Origin: an uncultured Catenibacterium sp.
GTDB taxonomy: Bacteria; Bacillota_I; Bacilli_A; Erysipelotrichales; Coprobacillaceae
Reading direction: 5' to 3'
Assembly: GCA_900764725.1 (NCBI GenBank)
Contig: CAAFPB010000117.1
Location: 1-9,779 of the forward strand
DNA: 9,779 nucleotides
The position numbers and the translations under genes are program-made. The notes beneath the pieces are model-generated. The model did not search any database and was not told where the DNA came from. It saw nothing but the letters and a program-made list of their open reading frames with translations. Positions 6,980 through 9,779 of the stretch are shown here, piece by piece (position 1 is the first letter of the stretch; each line of letters opens with the position of its first letter).

Positions 6980-7681
6980 TTACCAATCCACCTCATTCAC
7001 TCGTTTACGATCTGTATTTATATAGTCTTCTTTAATTCTTCCATCATGTAATACAAAAATATGATTCGCAATATACTTAATAGATTCATTATGTGTGACC
7101 ATGATGATTGTATTCCCGAATCTTTCATTAATATCACAAATTAACTGTAATATATCCTGTGAAGTACGATAATCAAGTGCACCTGTTGGTTCATCACATA
7201 AAAGGATATCTGGATTCTTGACGACTGCACGTCCAATCGCAGTACGCTGTTGCTGCCCACCTGATAATTGATTAGGTAACTTATTCTGATGTTCATATAA
7301 ACCAAGTGTATGTAATAAATCATCCACATTTAGAGGCTTCTTACTTAAATAAGCACCTACCTCAATATTCTCTCTGACTGTTAAGTTAGGAATCAAATTA
7401 TACATCTGGAATATATAACCGAGATGATCACGTCTATACTGACTTAATTCCTTTTCTTTCATTGTCTTTAAACGATGTTTATTAATGATTAGTTCTCCTT
7501 CATCTAAACTATCAATACCCCCAATAATATTGAGTAGTGTAGATTTACCAGAACCTGAAGGACCAAGTAGTACACAAAATTCCCCTTGATTAATAGTCAT
7601 ATCAATCCCCTTTAATACATCAATATGACTCTCTCCCTGTCCAAAAGATTTTTTTAACCCCTTTATTTCTAAAAAGTTCAT
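6980..7681 (-). CDS. ABC transporter ATP-binding protein (MacB/LolD-type)
   Basis: A 233-residue ATPase of normal length for the family that partners FtsX-type permeases. Intact motifs are Walker [10 protein letters not shown] (40-48), Q-loop Q92 in FQMYNLIP, signature LSGGQQQR (139-146), Walker B ILLCDE (159-164) with EPTGALD, and switch histidine H197 in VTHNES. The segment [16 protein letters not shown] is typical of the MacB/LolD branch. It is the first gene of a three-gene leftward operon, ending one base before the permease ATG. The start at 7681 (MNFLEIKGL) is supported by AGGAGG at 7689-7694. A further in-frame ATG at 7717 falls within the -10 box and so cannot be in the mRNA. It should dimerise on the inner face of the membrane with the permease. 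Confidence 0.94.
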   Translation of the reverse strand: MNFLEIKGLKKSFGQGESHIDVLKGIDMTINQGEFCVLLGPSGSGKSTLLNIIGGIDSLDEGELIINKHRLKTMKEKELSQYRRDHLGYIFQMYNLIPNLTVRENIEVGAYLSKKPLNVDDLLHTLGLYEHQNKLPNQLSGGQQQRTAIGRAVVKNPDILLCDEPTGALDYRTSQDILQLICDINERFGNTIIMVTHNESIKYIANHIFVLHDGRIKEDYINTDRKRVNEVDW

Positions 7682-7688
7682 AACATCT

Positions 7689-7694
7689 CCTCCT
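7689..7694 (-). promoter_or_regulatory. Ribosome binding site that fixes the ATPase start
   Basis: AGGAGG on the minus strand (followed by AGATGTT and then ATG at 7681) has standard spacing and lies downstream of the predicted transcription start. It rules out the longer frame opening at 7717. Confidence 0.8.
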
Positions 7695-7696
7695 AT

Positions 7697-7712
7697 GTTA
7701 GTATTATCTAAC
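7697..7712 (-). promoter_or_regulatory. Operator-like inverted repeat at the ABC operon start site
   Basis: A perfect 5-bp inverted repeat, GTTAG-N6-CTAAC, starts 3 bases downstream of the -10 box and covers the predicted +1. This is a classic position for a repressor. Operons of this type are often controlled by a TetR or GntR-type regulator, but no such gene is in the window. A second short palindrome, CTCTTAGAG (7722-7730), sits in the promoter spacer. Confidence 0.4.
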
Positions 7713-7715
7713 CAC

Positions 7716-7743
7716 ATTATACTCTTAGAGTTAGTTCATGCAA
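7716..7743 (-). promoter_or_regulatory. Promoter of the ABC-transporter operon
   Basis: Reading leftward: -35 TTGCAT (7743 to 7738), a 16-bp spacer and a consensus -10 TATAAT (7721 to 7716). Transcription should start near 7709, giving a leader of about 28 bases that contains the AGGAGG. The -35 overlaps that of the divergent promoter. Confidence 0.7.
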
Positions 7744-7763
7744 ACTAAAAACTATGATATAAT
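7735..7763 (+). promoter_or_regulatory. Divergent promoter of the nitrogenase-like gene
   Basis: Extended -10 TGATATAAT (7755-7763) with a weak -35 TTCATG (7735-7740) at a 17-bp spacing. Its -35 shares bases 7738-7740 with the -35 of the leftward ABC operon, so the two polymerases or a bound regulator could compete. GAGG (7775-7778) is the ribosome binding site for ATG 7786. Confidence 0.6.
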
Positions 7764-7785
7764 GAAGAAAAAATGAGGTAAATAT

Positions 7786-8415
7786 ATGAATTATACAGAA
7801 GAAGAATTATGCACATTAGTTAAACAATTACCAGATATCCAATATAACTTACAGATGCCTGTGACATCTATTAATCTATTAGGTTTAACACCTGATTTAT
7901 TCAGTGAAGAAGTCTATGAAATACTAAAAGATTACTTTACTGAACAGAAATACAATGTCCTTACAACTTTCTTGTATCATGATACATCACTTGATATGGC
8001 AGGTTATGCAGATGTGAATATTGTAGTATCAGTGAAAGGTTTAAAGATTGCGGAATTATTAAAAGAGAAATATGGTACACCTTATGTCGTAGGATTCCCT
8101 TATGGGAAGTTCTCTTCTTATTTCTTTATGGCTGTTGAACAGGCATTAGAAACTGGCATTGATCAGATTCCTTATAAGAATTTCTTTAGACTACAGACAA
8201 ATCAGATGATTCAATTACATGGCGATCCTGTTATCATGAGTTCTATTGGTTTCTCTTTATCCCAGCAATATGATCTTGGGTATCAAGTGATATCAGATAG
8301 AAAAGATACTTTAGGTACAGTTGATTTGAAAGAAACTAAAAAAGATGATATCCAAGTCGATATCACCTTCCCATTACAAGAATCTATATTTGATTTAACC
8401 ATTCATGACTTGTAA
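7786..8415 (+). CDS. Short nitrogenase component 1-like protein, function unknown
   Basis: A 209-residue soluble protein. Residues about 25-120 resemble one Rossmann-like unit of the nitrogenase component 1 (NifD/NifK, BchN/BchB, NflD) fold: TSINLLGLTPDLFSEEVYEI, then ADVNIVVSVKGLKIAELLKE and KYGTPYVVGFPYGK. Full family members are about twice as long, have several such units and use cysteines to hold an Fe-S cluster. Here only Cys9 is present, outside any recognisable cluster motif, and no NifH-like partner is adjacent. I therefore do not infer a redox enzyme. Residues about 145-209 (GDPVIMSSIGFSLSQQYDLG...) may be a remnant of a further unit. The start is supported by GAGG 7 bases upstream and an extended -10. 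It is divergent from the ABC operon and converges on the CoA-binding gene with 21 bp of overlap. The fold call is from memory of motifs and is moderate. Confidence 0.65.
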   Translation: MNYTEEELCTLVKQLPDIQYNLQMPVTSINLLGLTPDLFSEEVYEILKDYFTEQKYNVLTTFLYHDTSLDMAGYADVNIVVSVKGLKIAELLKEKYGTPYVVGFPYGKFSSYFFMAVEQALETGIDQIPYKNFFRLQTNQMIQLHGDPVIMSSIGFSLSQQYDLGYQVISDRKDTLGTVDLKETKKDDIQVDITFPLQESIFDLTIHDL

Positions 8416-8775
8416 TACACAATTCTCTATTGTTTCTATTCCTTGATCATGAAAAGCATGAAGTAAATCTTCATCATAAGTCCCTGGCTGCATCCAGGCA
8501 TACTTAATACCAAGCTCTCTCATATCTCTAATATAAGTCATACCAATTGTTTTATTAACGACAAAAACAACCACATCTATAGGATACTCTATATCCATGA
8601 GAGATGTATACATCTTGTCATTATCTATTGTGTCATACTTAGGAGATATACCATAAACATGCTTACCTGCATTCTTTAAGCACTGATATATTTGATAACT
8701 GTACTTATCAGGATCAGGACTCATCCCAATGATACAATAATTATTATAGATCTTTAAAATATCTCTTTCTTTCAT
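8395..8775 (-). CDS. CoA-binding domain protein (YccU-like)
   Basis: A 126-residue single-domain Rossmann protein of the CoA_binding_2 family, usually 120-145 residues. The N-terminal nucleotide loop IIGMSPDPDKYSYQIYQCLK (near 16-35), GKHVYGISPKYD and the C-terminal WMQPGTYDEDLLHAFHDQGIETIENCVLQV fit the family, including the Gln-Pro-Gly motif and the late cysteine. The domain is related to succinyl-CoA synthetase alpha subunits; standalone members bind CoA or acyl-CoA, and their physiological role is largely unknown. ATG 8775 has GGTGAT 5 bases upstream. It is a single gene with its own extended -10, divergent from mnmG and convergent with the nitrogenase-like gene. Confidence 0.87.
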   Translation of the reverse strand: MKERDILKIYNNYCIIGMSPDPDKYSYQIYQCLKNAGKHVYGISPKYDTIDNDKMYTSLMDIEYPIDVVVFVVNKTIGMTYIRDMRELGIKYAWMQPGTYDEDLLHAFHDQGIETIENCVLQVMNG

Positions 8776-8792
8776 GTTTCATCACCGTTTTC

Positions 8793-8801
8793 ATTATATC
8801 A
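8793..8801 (-). promoter_or_regulatory. Extended -10 promoter of the CoA-binding gene
   Basis: The minus strand reads TGATATAAT, an extended -10 identical to that of the nitrogenase-like gene. No good -35 lies 16-18 bp upstream. The start codon is about 18 bases further on. Confidence 0.5.
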
Positions 8802-8848
8802 TACCACCAACATTTTTGATTGAATTTTACACCATAATAATGCATTTG

Positions 8849-8857
8849 TGGTATAAT
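8849..8857 (+). promoter_or_regulatory. Extended -10 promoter of mnmG
   Basis: TGGTATAAT is an extended -10 facing mnmG; the closest -35-like hexamer, TTTACA (8826-8831), is 20 bp away. The leader of about 55 bases holds a small hairpin GTGTT/AACAC (8875-8879 and 8886-8890) and the RBS AAAGGAAGG (8903-8911). Confidence 0.55.
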
Positions 8858-8920
8858 GACAAACGCGAATTGATGTGTTAATATAAACACGTATTAAATA
8901 AGAAAGGAAGGTCGTTTATA

Positions 8921-9779
8921 GTGTACGATATTATAGTTGTAGGTGCTGGCCATGCAGGTATTGAAGCATGTCTTGCTGGCGCAAGAACAGGAAATAAAAC
9001 ATTACTTATTACAAGCAACTTCTCTAATGCAGGAAGCATGCCTTGTAATACATCCATCGGAGGACCTGCAAAGGGCATTATTGTAAGAGAAATAGATGCA
9101 CTTGGTGGACAGATGGGTAAAACTACAGATGCGACTTACCTTCAGATGAAGATGTTGAATACTGCCAAAGGACCAGGAGTTCAGTCTCTTCGTGCACAGG
9201 CAGATAAGAAAGCTTATCCACGCTATATGCAGAATGTATTAAAGGAACAAGAAAATCTTGATATTGTAGAAGCAATGGTAGAGGATTTGATTGTAGAAGG
9301 TGATGAGTGTAAGGGTGTTATTCTTGCGGATGGTACTCGTTATGAATCTCATACTACAATTCTTACTACAGGTACTTATTTAAAGGCTGAAATACTTGTA
9401 GGTCATTCTAAGACTCCTAGTGGACCAGATAAACAGAAGGAAAGCTTATATTTATCAAGTAAGTTAAAGGATTATGGATTTAGAATTCAGAGATTAAAAA
9501 CAGGAACACCACCTCGTGTAGAAATCAATTCTATTGATTATTCAAAAACAACAGTACAGCCTGGTACAGATGCGAAATTATCATTCTCATATGAAACAAC
9601 ACATTTCACACCAGTAGAAGATCAGACTGTATGTTACTTAACATATACAACAGAAGAAACACATAAGCTTATTAGAGATAATCTAGATAAATGTGCGATG
9701 TTCTCAGGACTTATTAAAGGTATTGGACCACGTTACTGCCCTTCTATTGAAGATAAGGTTGTTAAGTTTGCGGATAAGG
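8921..9779 (+). CDS. mnmG: tRNA uridine 5-carboxymethylaminomethyl modification enzyme MnmG, 5' part
   Basis: The first 286 codons of MnmG (GidA), cut by the window end; the full protein is usually about 620-650 residues. It is an FAD enzyme that, with MnmE, builds the 5-aminomethyl or carboxymethylaminomethyl group on wobble U34 of certain tRNAs. Visible are the FAD-binding VGAGHAG (7-13), the segment PCNTSIGGPAKGIIVREIDA (41-60) with redox Cys42, TTGTYL, LKTGTPPRV, IDYSKT, FSYET and GPRYCPSIEDKV with Cys273. These match Firmicutes MnmG closely. CNTS replaces the usual CNPS, a small variation beside the catalytic cysteine. The start is GTG 8921, 9 bases after AAAGGAAGG; the frame then begins directly with the FAD loop. 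mnmE, its usual partner, is not in view. Confidence 0.96.
   Translation, partial: MYDIIVVGAGHAGIEACLAGARTGNKTLLITSNFSNAGSMPCNTSIGGPAKGIIVREIDALGGQMGKTTDATYLQMKMLNTAKGPGVQSLRAQADKKAYPRYMQNVLKEQENLDIVEAMVEDLIVEGDECKGVILADGTRYESHTTILTTGTYLKAEILVGHSKTPSGPDKQKESLYLSSKLKDYGFRIQRLKTGTPPRVEINSIDYSKTTVQPGTDAKLSFSYETTHFTPVEDQTVCYLTYTTEETHKLIRDNLDKCAMFSGLIKGIGPRYCPSIEDKVVKFADK

Noticed and set aside
6842..7051. 69-codon rightward ORF opposite the permease/ATPase junction
   Set aside because: Antisense to well-supported coding sequence, with no independent signals.
7141..7329. 62-codon leftward ORF inside the ATPase gene
   Set aside because: Out-of-frame shadow of the conserved ABC signature and Walker B region.
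8419..8433. ACAAT-TCTCT-ATTGT hairpin as a terminator of the nitrogenase-like gene
   Set aside because: Only a 5-bp AT-rich stem with a poor T-run, lying inside the convergent coding sequence.
8878..9078. 66-codon leftward ORF opposite the start of mnmG
   Set aside because: Antisense to the highly conserved FAD loop and Cys42 region of MnmG.

Overview
The window looks like the chromosome of a low-GC Gram-positive (Bacillota), most like the Erysipelotrichales/Coprobacillaceae gut bacteria. It is AT-rich, with strong AGGAGG-type ribosome binding sites, TATAAT -10 boxes (several of extended TGnTATAAT form) and Firmicutes-type TatD, RpiR and MnmG proteins. The lineage call is an inference; there is no rRNA to test it.

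Layout. Bases 1-121 look like the right end of an IS200/IS605-family element: two strong hairpins, then a GGTAGTTCAC end. It sits only 33 bp upstream of the tatD start codon. tatD (155-916, metal-dependent nuclease) and an RpiR/MurR-type regulator (959-1798) run rightward. The regulator meets, tail to tail with a 4-bp stop overlap, an unusual leftward gene (1795-3195). That gene joins a PTS lactose/cellobiose-type EIIB-like domain to a degenerate ROK sugar-kinase domain. A short gap (3196-3331) holds a rightward promoter/RBS/mini-ORF of doubtful meaning and a leftward terminator.

Next is a leftward three-gene operon in the order ATPase (6980-7681), two-domain FtsX-type permease (4684-6978) and secreted lipoprotein (3332-4672). 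The genes are nearly contiguous and look translationally coupled. They start from a good promoter with an inverted repeat over the predicted transcription start. This is probably a MacB-like ABC machine with a dedicated surface lipoprotein; its substrate cannot be read from the sequence.

Divergent from the operon, with overlapping -35 regions, is a 209-residue gene (7786-8415) resembling part of a nitrogenase component 1 fold but without metal-cluster cysteines. It converges with 21 bp of overlap on a small CoA-binding Rossmann protein (8395-8775). The window ends in the first 286 codons of mnmG (GTG start at 8921), the tRNA wobble-uridine modification enzyme.

Several long ORFs begin too early. 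Ribosome binding sites and promoters place the real starts at 155 (tatD), 3195 (EIIB-ROK), 6978 (permease) and 7681 (ATPase). The items most worth a second look are the EIIB-ROK pseudo-kinase fusion, the orphan nitrogenase-like gene, the IS right end with its predicted guide into the tatD leader, and the operator-like repeat of the ABC operon. I see no complete defence system, CRISPR array, tRNA or rRNA.
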